In this document: in pieces, positions 54,990 through 64,000 of the stretch | Layout of the letters: the number at the start of each line of letters is the position of its first letter | Numbering within the stretch: the stretch's first letter is position 1 | Origin: Plenodomus lindquistii | Taxonomy: Eukaryota > Ascomycota > Dothideomycetes > Pleosporales > Leptosphaeriaceae | Reading direction: 5' to 3' | Length of the DNA stretch: 64,000 nt | NCBI GenBank assembly: GCA_025504975.1 | Contig: JANUWI010000009.1 | Span: 868,001-932,000 of the forward strand | Position numbers and translations under genes: made by a program | Notes under the pieces: generated by a model | What the model was told of the DNA's origin: nothing | Databases searched by the model: none | The model's input: only the letters and a program-made list of their open reading frames with translations

Positions 54990-57152
54990 ATGACGCCGCG
55001 TACGCGTGCGGGCAATCGAGATGCCGACTTTAAAGCGTACTACTCCAAGACAGTGCCGCAACAAGTGCATTTCCCTCACAAGCGGAAGACGGTGCGTCGC
55101 CCCTCATCGCCAGTGCGAGGCGATGCGGGCAAGCGACAGCTGGTGTTTTTGCCGGACAAGATGAAGGTCGGGCGTGCAGAGACCATTGGAGACTCGGACG
55201 AAGAGACTGAAGACGAAGACGTGGAGATTGAGAATGAGAAGGAGCCAGTCCCAACGGCGTCCAAGCGGCGCCGTACTATCCCAGCCGTCAAGACCGGCCG
55301 CGCCCTGAGAAGGCAGTCAACCATGACCCAGCTGGTGGACGGACGGAGACCTTTATCAGATTCCGACGAACCAGACTTCAGGCCCGTCAAACGGAGCTCA
55401 CGGCCGAGTTGGAGCGGCAAAGGTCGAAGCACGACCAAGGACAAGGACCAGCGGACGCTGACTCAGATGATACCGGGCATGCGGCCGTTTGAGATCCAGT
55501 CCGACGAGGACATTGAGGATGCATCAAGCCATCTGGGAGCGTCAGATGAAGACAACCAGGCCTACGACTTGGCTGTAGCGCAGCGTCTGGCCGTGCAGTG
55601 TGAGAACCAGCCTGTTGCCGCCGAGGTGAACGTAGAACCCTACCCGCCGCATGCGGAGCAGATCACAGCTGCATCGGAGCACGACAAAAACGAGCTTCCT
55701 CTTGTTGTCGTGCAGTCTGTGCAACATGCGACGAGTGATACCGAAGAGAAGAGCTATCGACCAACGCAGTTCATCACAGCCCCGAGTTCTAGGCCAAGGC
55801 GGATAGCGCAGCAAATCACTAACGCGGCACCCATTGGTAAACCTCCAAGCGTGGCTTCTACGCCTGTGGGTCCCAGAGCGCGAAAAGCAAGATTCAGTCT
55901 ACTCAGCACACCTGAAAAGAGACGGATTCGAGAGATTGCATCGTCCCAGTCACCTCCCGACTCTCCTCTTTCTACGCAGATGTCGCCGCAAAAATTGCAA
56001 CGATCACCTCTGCATGCAAGCTCAGGAAACTCGGGACGTGCACCAGAGACTCCTTCCAAACGCAAACGTGTAGCTTTCGAGGAGCCATCTGCACTACCTA
56101 CACTGAAAAAATTCGAGAGTACAATCCAGGACTCTGAGGATGAGGATGATGAGATCGAAAATGACAATTCAGCACAAGAGGCTCCCCGAAGCCTTACTGT
56201 ACCGTCTCCCGAGCTGGGAGATATCTACACACGTACGCACAAAGCTCGAGCTCACTTGGAGGAGCAGGCTCCTGACACCCCAAAATCTTCCCGTGATCAC
56301 AATGGCGAACCAGCTACGTGCCAAATATCCGTGCCACACTCGCAGTCCCGCAACGAGGAGGGGACCGCTTCGGTCTTGATGAGCGTTGAGGTTCCATTTC
56401 CCGACTCCACGGAATGTCTCCGCTCGACACCACTGTCTAATGACATATATCTTCAAGAGACCTTTCCATCAACGCCAATGGTGATACAAGACGACTCATC
56501 GGATGAGGAGGCCGTGAAGGATTACACTCCACCGCACCAAATTGGCCAACACTTCTTCCACCCTGGCTCTGCAGAAGTTCAGCACACAGCTGATCTCGAT
56601 GGCGAGCCCATCCAAGTCCCAAGATCACCATCATCACAGCATGAAACTCAGCAGTCTCACTCCAGCAAAGCAGAGCAACAACTTCAAAGCGAATGGTTCT
56701 CGTATTCGCAGTATGTTAATACTCAACCACCTACGTCTTCAAGTATGTTCGCTGTACACGACCTGTCAAGCTATGGCATCGGCCACTCATCTCAACGCAA
56801 GACAGCACCACAAGCACACTCGGTAGCGCATTCTCCTAGCCAAGCGACGACTCTCGACGAGGTCACCCAAAGGACGCCACAAAAGAACAGGACGCAACAA
56901 ATGACCAGCCCGAATACGACCCCACGCAGAGTTGCAAGCTCGCAGCCTATGATCTCGCCGAACAAACCACCTCCATTGTTCATACCAAGCAGTTTTCCTA
57001 GCCCGGCAAAGACGGAAATGCACGAATGGAGTAGTCCCATGTGTGGGAAGACACAGGATGTCCTTCGTTCCAGTCAGTATGGTGCGAGTTGGCAGGACTT
57101 CAGTATCCCTCCTCCACCACCACCAGATGACGAATGGGAACATGAGGCGTAA
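54990..57152 (+). CDS. Unrecognised 720-aa disordered, acidic/Ser-Pro-rich protein
   Basis: Single long exon, so the frame is clearly coding, but no domain was recognised. It has basic KRRR/KRKR patches that could be nuclear localisation signals, and long acidic runs (DSDEETEDEDVEIENEKE; QDSEDEDDEIEND). Many S/TP sites suggest cyclin-dependent or MAP kinase control. A short motif is repeated: STMTQLVDGRRPL (~110-122) and RTLTQMIPGMRPF (~155-167), each followed by acidic SDE. The C-terminus is Pro-rich (PPPPPPDDEWEHEA). Probably a nuclear scaffold or regulatory protein. This is inference from composition only. Confidence 0.72.
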   Translation: MTPRTRAGNRDADFKAYYSKTVPQQVHFPHKRKTVRRPSSPVRGDAGKRQLVFLPDKMKVGRAETIGDSDEETEDEDVEIENEKEPVPTASKRRRTIPAVKTGRALRRQSTMTQLVDGRRPLSDSDEPDFRPVKRSSRPSWSGKGRSTTKDKDQRTLTQMIPGMRPFEIQSDEDIEDASSHLGASDEDNQAYDLAVAQRLAVQCENQPVAAEVNVEPYPPHAEQITAASEHDKNELPLVVVQSVQHATSDTEEKSYRPTQFITAPSSRPRRIAQQITNAAPIGKPPSVASTPVGPRARKARFSLLSTPEKRRIREIASSQSPPDSPLSTQMSPQKLQRSPLHASSGNSGRAPETPSKRKRVAFEEPSALPTLKKFESTIQDSEDEDDEIENDNSAQEAPRSLTVPSPELGDIYTRTHKARAHLEEQAPDTPKSSRDHNGEPATCQISVPHSQSRNEEGTASVLMSVEVPFPDSTECLRSTPLSNDIYLQETFPSTPMVIQDDSSDEEAVKDYTPPHQIGQHFFHPGSAEVQHTADLDGEPIQVPRSPSSQHETQQSHSSKAEQQLQSEWFSYSQYVNTQPPTSSSMFAVHDLSSYGIGHSSQRKTAPQAHSVAHSPSQATTLDEVTQRTPQKNRTQQMTSPNTTPRRVASSQPMISPNKPPPLFIPSSFPSPAKTEMHEWSSPMCGKTQDVLRSSQYGASWQDFSIPPPPPPDDEWEHEA

Positions 57153-57528
57153 TCGTAGACAATAGACGTGGGAGCACACGGGATCAATCGGAGTGCGGAG
57201 ACTTGTCTTCATTCCAGGCTATGGACACTGTTGAATATTCTTGGTCTGGCAGTCGAGATGTGCAAGGCAGCTCCACTGCTGAAGAGTTAGTCTGCACGTT
57301 GCAGTGGACAAGTACGTCATGCGACGTGCAATCAAATCACAGGCAGCCGGACTTGAAATCGATAAATGACTTCAAGTCCGGCTGCAAAGCCTGTGCTACC
57401 AACCTAGCCTCGAAACAAGGACGTGGAGAAGCTTGAGCGGTTGCCTGCAGAGAAAATTTCACGTTCTCGCTAAATTGGCTGATTAAGCAAACCGAGCCTC
57501 TAAGTTACTGTCTACATACCATACCTGA
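57153..57528. other. Intergenic between convergent genes, with a strong hairpin
   Basis: 376 bp holding both 3' UTRs. The only notable element is the inverted repeat listed next. Confidence 0.5.
57343..57385 (+). repeat. Perfect 15-bp inverted repeat (hairpin)
   Basis: The arms GCAGCCGGACTTGAA (57343-57357) and its exact reverse complement (57371-57385) are separated by 13 nt. It could be a 3'-end RNA structure, a protein-binding site or a remnant of a small inverted-repeat element. No flanking target duplication was seen. Confidence 0.8.
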
Positions 57529-58544
57529 TTAAAAGACCATTGCGCCACCGTCGACTATGATATCTGTGCCATTGATGTAACGGCCAGCATTACTACACAA
57601 AGTGATCAACGGCCCTGTCAACTCCCATGGATGACCCATTCTACCCATTGGGTTCCTCGAGTTCCATGACGTCCGCGCGCGCTCCAAGCCATCTCCCTCG
57701 TTCAGGATCGTATCCATGTACCCCGGACTCAAGCAATTAACACGAATACCATAGCTACTCCATTCCGCCGCCAGGCTCTTGGCCAGCGACAACAGTGCCG
57801 TCTTGGAAGAGTTGTACGCTGCTTGTGGCTGCGGATAGTTTGTGTGATGCGCGGAGATGGAAGCGGTGAAGACGATACTTCCACCTGTACCCTGTTCACG
57901 CAACTGCCGCGCAACTGCTTGCGCGCATAAGAAAGAGCCGGTCAAGTTGATATCGTGTGTGCGCCGCCACTCATCGGCCTTCATCTCAATGGCATGTGTG
58001 CAGCCCACCACGCCCGCAAAACAACATAGCATGTCTATGCTTCCTAGCACCTTGACTGTGCTCTCGACTGCTGATGCAATGGCGCTCTCGTCGCGCACGT
58101 CGACGGCTTCGGTTATGATGCGCCGATCGGGGAACTTTGCGTGGAGGAGCTTGACGCTTTCAAAGGCTTGGTCCGGGTTCATGTCCCAGAGGGCGAGCCC
58201 GGAGGCACCGTGTTCGAGGAGTGCTTTGGCGGCTTCGAGGGCGAGCGTCCCGGCTCCACCGGTGACTATTTGCTGTTGTTAGTGCCGAGATCTTGTGGGG
58301 GTGGGTTTTTAAGAACGCGACGCTGGCAACGGATGGAGAAGGTGGTTCTTGTACCCTTTCAAAGAGGCGTTCACATACTGATCGCGTTGCCCTTGACCCC
58401 AAATCTGTACTGGGCTCTTTGCGCAGAAGACAAGTCATCCGAGGGTGGTTTAGGCGCAGTAAGAGGATTGTCTGCTGTTGACAGTGTCATTTCTGGCAGC
58501 TGTCGATTGACGAGTGCAGAACGGTCTTCGGCGTTGTCAGGCAT
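57529..58544 (-). CDS. Short-chain dehydrogenase, D-arabinitol/sorbitol dehydrogenase-like, 2 exons
   Basis: complement(join(57529..58265,58379..58544)), 300 aa; intron 113 bp with an ACTAAC branch site. The first exon gives a ~50-residue leader and the start of the Rossmann fold. The cofactor loop is TGGAGTLALEA (~57-67). CFAGVVG replaces the usual NNAG, as I recall for arabinitol-dehydrogenase-like members. The catalytic set is Asn in DINLTG (~162), Ser in TASIS (~191), Tyr in YNSSK (~206) and Lys (~210). SPGYMDT and the C-terminal NGTDIIVDGGAMVF are typical. Expected reaction: NAD(P)-dependent oxidation of a sugar alcohol or reduction of a ketose. Exact substrate unknown. Confidence 0.88.
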
Positions 58545-59752
58545 TGTGGGTGATATGAGTGGTGAGCGAGTGATGATGTGACTGTGCGTCCTTTAAATAA
58601 ATAGGGATGTTTCTAGTCTGAAGCGTCAGCTAAGTGGCATTAGAAATTCTTTAGGGAATTGACTTCGGACGACAGCAGTCCGCTGCCATGAGCTCCGGTG
58701 GAGCTGTAGCTCTCGTCTGACGTTGGCTAAGCTGCCCCGCCCCCACCACTTTCACCTACTTGGCTTCAAGAGGGAAGGTTTGCCGACTAACAAATACTCA
58801 CTTGCTTACCATAATCCTTCAGTTTACTATTGGCTTCTTGTATGCGTATGCATCATTGGAGCCCTGTCGCAATAGCCGATATGGTACTCCTTCCTTGGCT
58901 TACAGTTGCATTGGCCATGGTCTGCACATAGAGTCAACTGGTCGCTTTCCTAAGTAGATCAGCATACACCTACAGCTCGTAGAAGATAGGCGAGCTAGTC
59001 TCTAGGGGAGAATCTTGTGCCAAAGTTTCCATGTCATACGGGGGCGGCAACGGTTGGTTGTAGTAGATTGGTCCTCTAAAAGAATTGGAAGTAGACTTAT
59101 CCATGGTAAAGCACGAATGTAGACTGTCCGATTTCGAGTTTTTGAGTCACCAGTTCATGGATAGGTGCAATGAGGGGGTGGAGAGTGGGCTGGGTAGAGT
59201 CGAAAGCTACCCACGCGTATAGGGATGGTTGATACAGGGTTACAGACCTTGGCCCAGGAGTGGGCGATAGCACAGGCAAACGAATTTGATCTGGGCGCAC
59301 AAACACCAACGCTAGGTTTCTTCCATGGCTCCTGTCTGTGACAAGAGGTTGATATATCGTTCAGAGGTCCCAGGCCGAAGCCGACTTCTGCCCATAGCGA
59401 CACGATCGACAACACGAGAAACGGATCCGGGCGATGTATTTACTTGGAACTGGCACGATTCACTCCATGATCATGTACATGTGTTCGAAGTTGGAAGGGC
59501 GTTGTGACATGGATTATCAATGCCTTGAATGCTCATGCTTTCTCAGCAGGATCATGGATCGCAACGTATTCTGTGAGTATGCGTTGTCGTGGTTAATTAT
59601 AAACAAAGTATATATCATCAGGTCAGACTATATTCACTTTTAACACGGTATTTTGAACGTACAACAATATTCCGAGATCTGACCCAGTGACTATGTCATT
59701 ACCTATCGCTATGCTACCCGAACGCCATGAAGATGATCTGAATCGCTCCTTC
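58545..59752. other. Intergenic, no gene seen
   Basis: About 1.2 kb between two minus-strand genes, the SDR start and the molybdate-transporter stop. Short AT-rich frames only. Confidence 0.5.
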
Positions 59753-61162
59753 TCACGCCAAAGTATCGCTCTCCTCATGCGCAAACAAACCCACACTCTC
59801 CCGAGGACTATGCTCAACCCTTCTCCAAAATGGTCTTCCATCTCTCCTTTCCCTCCACTCTTCTACTCTTCTTCCAACCTTGAACCCACAATGCCAGATC
59901 AACCCCATCACAAACCCCACCGCATCATTCTTGAACGTCAACAACGCCACGACTGTCACTAGCATAACCATCCACCGTTCTTTCCTCGTCCTTTCGTCCA
60001 GATCCTTGACCAGCTTCCCATCCCACGCACCATCATCACGGTCCAAAAGGCGGAGATCACGCGCATCAGTATTAACGCTCTCGCCTACTTTTGCAAGCTC
60101 GACACCTGCAGCTATGACGAGGATGCCCAGGAGAGAACGAGGAATGTGCTGTAGTGTATCGATGATGGAAGCAGATTTCCAAAAGGTGAAGACGCCGAGG
60201 ACAAGCTTTGCGGAGCCGAGGAACACGATGCTGGAGCCGCTGCGGGCGCCGAAGCGGAATTGTCCTGCTAGACCGCCTGAGCCGTGGCAGGCTGGCATGG
60301 CACCGAAGCAGCAGCCGAGAAGGTTAATGATGGCTACAGAGATGCCAAGTTGGGTCACTGTTGGAGCACTCGGATAAGGTGGTGAAGGCAAGAGGTCCGA
60401 GGATAAGGCTGAGGCGGCGATGACGGAATTGAGGAGTGTGAGGGGGAGTTGACCAAGCGCGGCGTTGGTCGTTGAGGTCCAGAAGTTGTACAAGGAAGGA
60501 AGAACGATTGGTATGGTGGGTGCAGGGGGAGTAGGTGTGTCTGCATCTCTTGGAGCGAAGGTGGAGAGCAAGATACCGATTGAAAACACAATGAGCGCAT
60601 ACGGGATCCTCGAATTCGAAAATGTAACGAGCAGCAGAAGAATTGCTGCAACAACCCAGAGCAGGTTGTCACCCCACCACGGGCCCGTCCATGTCAGGGG
60701 CATGAGCATGCTTGAACCTGCACTGAGACACAAGGACAGCCCCGCGCCGACCTGTATACCTTTGACGACAGGAACAGGAGTAACACGATTCGCCCAATTG
60801 ATCAGCCCAGTAATGCTCAGCAGCCCGACCAATCCCGCTACGACTAGCCCAGCAGCAGCACTCTCTTCCAGACTGAACTTCCGAGCTATTGCCACGGCCG
60901 CGATGGCTTTCATAGGTTGCACGGGCAGGGGGAGTCCAAACGCGATGCCGGTCAAGACATTGGCCGCACCCGTGAAGAGCAGAGTGGAAGGCAGTGATAT
61001 TGATTTGGTGATGACCAAAGCGGTCATGAGCGGAAGCAATGTTCCAAGATCTCCTAGTGAGCCTGACAGCTCGGCGAGAGGCTGTGATCGGATGGTGTCG
61101 ACATTGTGGCGGAGATTCTTTCGAAGTCGCGGTATCGGGTTGGTGAGCACCGGTAGCGGCAT
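59753..61162 (-). CDS. MOT1-type molybdate transporter
   Basis: Single exon, 469 aa, with about ten to eleven hydrophobic segments. Both signatures of the MOT1/sulfate-transporter-like family are present: PLPVQPMKAIAAVAIA (~78-93) and GAMPACHGSGGLAGQFRFGARSG (~287-309). SGSLGDLGTLLP (~33-44) is the usual start of the first repeat. There is no STAS domain, which separates this family from SulP sulfate carriers. By homology it takes up molybdate for Moco enzymes such as nitrate reductase. The N-terminus lacks a clear organelle signal. The C-terminal tail is charged and cytosolic. Confidence 0.9.
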   Translation of the reverse strand: MPLPVLTNPIPRLRKNLRHNVDTIRSQPLAELSGSLGDLGTLLPLMTALVITKSISLPSTLLFTGAANVLTGIAFGLPLPVQPMKAIAAVAIARKFSLEESAAAGLVVAGLVGLLSITGLINWANRVTPVPVVKGIQVGAGLSLCLSAGSSMLMPLTWTGPWWGDNLLWVVAAILLLLVTFSNSRIPYALIVFSIGILLSTFAPRDADTPTPPAPTIPIVLPSLYNFWTSTTNAALGQLPLTLLNSVIAASALSSDLLPSPPYPSAPTVTQLGISVAIINLLGCCFGAMPACHGSGGLAGQFRFGARSGSSIVFLGSAKLVLGVFTFWKSASIIDTLQHIPRSLLGILVIAAGVELAKVGESVNTDARDLRLLDRDDGAWDGKLVKDLDERTRKERWMVMLVTVVALLTFKNDAVGFVMGLIWHCGFKVGRRVEEWRERRDGRPFWRRVEHSPRESVGLFAHEESDTLA

Positions 61163-62235
61163 GACGGCTGCTCAATAGGTACTGAATGGAACGAGGGAAA
61201 AACAATCGCAATGACGTTGGGTAACAAGCGCAAAGTACTAGAAACAAGAGTACAAGGAGAAGGACTAGCAATGCAGGGTCTAAGACGTCCACAATTTCAG
61301 CCGCGAAGCTTGCCACGCCAACCCGCGGAGAAGAAGGGATTCTTAACGGCCAGCACTAAACGGCAGCTGGGAATATCTATACTGGGCAGCTTGCTGGCAC
61401 ATCACTCGTTGTTCACGTGGAGACGTGCGTCACGAGGCTACTCTGCTCGTGCGCGGCGAGCCCACGCCAGCACAGCTGTGATAGGCATGGTGGTGTACAC
61501 TCATGGGTGGGTGCGAGGGTTAGCGCTGCAAGGTGATGGGTTGACGTTGTGGAGCATTGCTGATTGCGATAGGGCGGTGGCCAGGAGTTACGCGATAAAG
61601 GGCACCTGCGATCGATGGCTGTTCGGGGGTCAGAGGGGACTTGCCGGATAGAGTAATGTTTCGACGTGGACTTGCAATCTCCATCGCAACGGTTTGTGAA
61701 AATGTACACGGCTGTGTTATGACGCAACCCTCGTCTGTAACCGGGGTTCCCCAGAAGCACAGAAACCATCACGGTATCGATCCATGTTGCTGCTAGCATC
61801 AAAGGTGGGACAGCAGTCAAGTTGCTAGTCAAAGAAGCACATTTCTATTCGCTATTCGACCAAATACGCATCCCTCATCAAGTTGATCTTGCGCCATGTT
61901 CGAGAATATAATGTGCACAAACAAAGATTTCGTCCCATCGTCAATTCATTCACTCCCGCTTCCAAACCACTCTTCCTAAACCACCAATCACACCCAAGAC
62001 AGAATCGATGTATGCCGCACTGAAGGGTCCCCGGGAAGAATGTCTGAGACGAGACGGCGTGGACACCAGCCGCGCTAACCCCTTGAGTATAAAATCGATA
62101 ATTGTTTGCTGAATATGGTATAGCCCAGTCGCCGGAACATGTTTGTGAGCAAATAAATGGAACCGTATATGTCGTATTGCGCCTTTGCAACGCCGTGCCC
62201 ATGCCGTGTGAACCCAAATGCAGCGTATATCAGAA
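61163..62235. other. Intergenic, no gene seen
   Basis: About 1.1 kb between the molybdate-transporter start and the cdc24 stop (both minus strand). The plus-strand frame at 61211-61651 has no domain and I do not call it. Confidence 0.5.
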
Positions 62236-64000
62236 TCATCGTTGGCAGAACAGCTCAATCTCACCTAGTCCGCCGCCGGGATTGACATCTCGCTGCTGCT
62301 CCTTCCAATTCTCGAAAGCCTCCTGTACGTCGTCATCGCATTGAATGCTAACATAGGTTCCTTCGCTGTCGAGGTACTTCAGTTTCACCTGTCCTGAGCC
62401 AAGCGACACTGATGTGGATCGTTGGAGTTTGGCGTCGATCCGATCTTTCAATGACTGGAAGCTGATGTTTGTGCTGACAACCAAAACCATAGAACTCCCC
62501 GCTGACGGGCAGTGAACCTTTACTTTCAACTGGGCGGGAATGTTTGATTCCTGTGATAGCGGCGGCGACATATTTCTCGACTCCATTGATGCGGGTGTCA
62601 AGGTTCCCTGACTTCTCTCGAATGACGAGGCAGGCGTCATGGTTCGGTTCATAGGTGGATGGCTGGGATCACGACGTGAAGCGCCACCATAATATTCGTT
62701 GTTTGCGTTTGCGAGCTCTGCGGCGGTACGCTGTTGAATGAGGCGATCTCGTTGGATCGCTGGAGATTGGGTTGCAGATCGTGGTGGCGGAACACCTTGT
62801 GGTGAGTTGCTGTTACTGCGATTGACAATTGCCGCGTTGTATGCGTAATGTGTTGGAAAAGGTGGCACCTCCGGGACGGGTGGTTGTTGTCCATTTGATT
62901 TACGACCTTGTAGATTTGAGTTTATGTCGGGGCTACTAGCCGCGCGGAGCCTACCATTGGAAGATAAAGTTGCATTCGCAGGGAGTGATGGCCTTTGCAT
63001 AGCTCGTCCTTGTGGATATTGGCCAGACTCACCACGGGACATGTGGCCCCTCGTCTGAGCGGGGGCAGTGTATCGGTTGTTTTCCTCATGCGAGTAATTG
63101 CTGGGTGGGTTTTGGCGGGGAAAAGGAAAGGTGCCAGCCGATTGTGAGCTTGTTCGCACCGACATGGGCGTTTCGATGGTCGGTGAGAAGTAAGACTCTT
63201 GTCCGGCTGCAGCCTGTATCTGTTGAGTGCGCAAACTCAACGGTGGCTGACCGCCCATGGGAAAGCGGGCAGGAGGTTCGCCTACTGGCGGGCCACTTTC
63301 ACCAGTAGTAGATCGAGATCGCATAGAGGTACTGGAACTGTTCTGCCGGATGCCATAACTGTCTCTTGGATAGCCACTAGACATGGGATCAACGTCCTCA
63401 TCAACGTCATCTTCGTCGTCCTCCTGGTAGGGGTTCTCCAGAACTTGATCGCGCATGTATGCAAATTGTGTATCAGACGGCTTAGAAGCCGTAGTACTGG
63501 CACTGGAACGGGCTTGGTCCTTCCATACGCGTCGTTGGGTGTCTACCTGTGTAGCCCATTTCTTCATGGTTTCCTCGGAATTAAAGCGGATAATGAAGTT
63601 CTCAATACCTGGATCCCCTTTCCAGAAAATTTGGCATGTGTAAGAGCCTGTAAGCTTGTGAATAAGGGATTCAGTGCAATCACCACTCTTCTCACATACC
63701 TGGCTTTTGTAACGATATAGTCTCTGTGACGTTCTGCATAAATATACGACCCTTGAGCTGTAATTTTGGTTTTCCGTCTTTGGTGACTAGTGACCTGGTC
63801 GACATTTTATTTTTGGGCTTGTTAACATTGATCTCCTTGCAGCAGAGGAGGATCATCTCGAAGAGGTAGATTTTGTACTGGAGGTCTGTCAGCACTGATG
63901 GTGGATCAATGTGCAATGAGACGTGTAAGATCGTCCTGGACGTGTCAATAGCTCAGTAATGCAGGCTACTTACTTCTCGCTCTTCGTTCTTGGATGTCAT
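62236..64000 (-). CDS. cdc24: Rho GEF Cdc24, C-terminal part (partial, 5' end outside window)
   Basis: complement(join(62236..63647,63700..63877,63974..>64000)); 538 residues are inside the window. The PH domain is split by introns: YKIYLFEMILLCCKEIN, GKPKLQLKGRIFMQNVTETI, then SYTCQIFWKGDPGIENFIIRF and TMKKWATQVDTQRRVW. These match fungal Cdc24 closely. A ~350-residue Ser/Pro/Asn-rich linker follows. The C-terminal PB1 domain starts at LKVKVHCPS and carries the acidic KYLDSEGTYVSIQCDDDVQEAF motif, which binds the scaffold Bem1. The protein activates Cdc42 for polarity and hyphal growth. The Dbl-homology and CH domains lie beyond the right edge. Confidence 0.92.

Noticed and set aside
60465..61178. 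237-codon open frame on the plus strand
   Set aside because: Antisense to the molybdate transporter, whose minus-strand frame carries both family signatures and membrane spans.
1..64000. CRISPR arrays, rRNA, intact transposons or a biosynthetic gene cluster
   Set aside because: No direct-repeat/spacer structure, no rRNA-like blocks, no transposase or reverse transcriptase frames, and no PKS, NRPS or terpene synthase genes were seen on either strand.

Overview
This is nuclear DNA of a filamentous ascomycete (Pezizomycotina). The genes are split by many short introns of about 46-115 bp (most 47-73 bp) with GT...AG ends and CTAAC/CTGAC-like branch sites. Coding density is moderate, and the families are fungal: copper-fist, Zn2Cys6 and C2H2 regulators, a hybrid histidine kinase, flavohaemoglobin, Cdc24 and epsin. 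A dothideomycete is a reasonable guess, but the sequence alone does not prove it. I see no tRNA, rRNA, CRISPR array or intact transposon. All exon joins below were worked out by hand from splice signals, reading frame and family similarity.

Layout. 0-9 kb: 3' end of a hybrid histidine kinase, a HET-tail-like protein without a HET domain, a small RING-type E3, and a Zn2Cys6-type regulator whose zinc cluster looks incomplete. 9.8-16 kb: a 1046-residue cysteine-rich F-box-like protein and a class III aminotransferase. 16.3-26.8 kb: the most unusual region, two copies of a divergent two-gene cassette. Each copy is an HSPA12-type Hsp70-like ATPase on the minus strand, head to head with an unrecognised protein on the plus strand. 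The partners share a Myb/SANT-like N-terminus, a SUMO-interaction-like motif and a C-terminal DYR...RPG block. 27-40 kb: the mitochondrial i-AAA protease Yme1, a copper-fist factor divergent from an Rgt1-like Zn2Cys6 factor, and a flavohaemoglobin. 40.4-43.9 kb: a gene-poor stretch. 44-52 kb: a four-finger C2H2 factor, epsin, an F-box-like protein, an RraA-family protein and the complex III hinge subunit Qcr6. 52.6-64 kb: an FLVCR-type MFS transporter, a disordered acidic protein, an arabinitol-dehydrogenase-like SDR, a MOT1-type molybdate transporter, and the 3' part of cdc24, which runs off the right edge.

Most genes are ordinary housekeeping or regulatory genes with no obvious pathway clustering. 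The exception is the duplicated Hsp70-like/partner cassette. Its two head-to-head pairs sit tail to tail, five Hsp70 introns are kept at the same positions and phases in both copies, and one partner intron is shared as well. This suggests an old duplication of a co-expressed chaperone-client or chaperone-adaptor unit.
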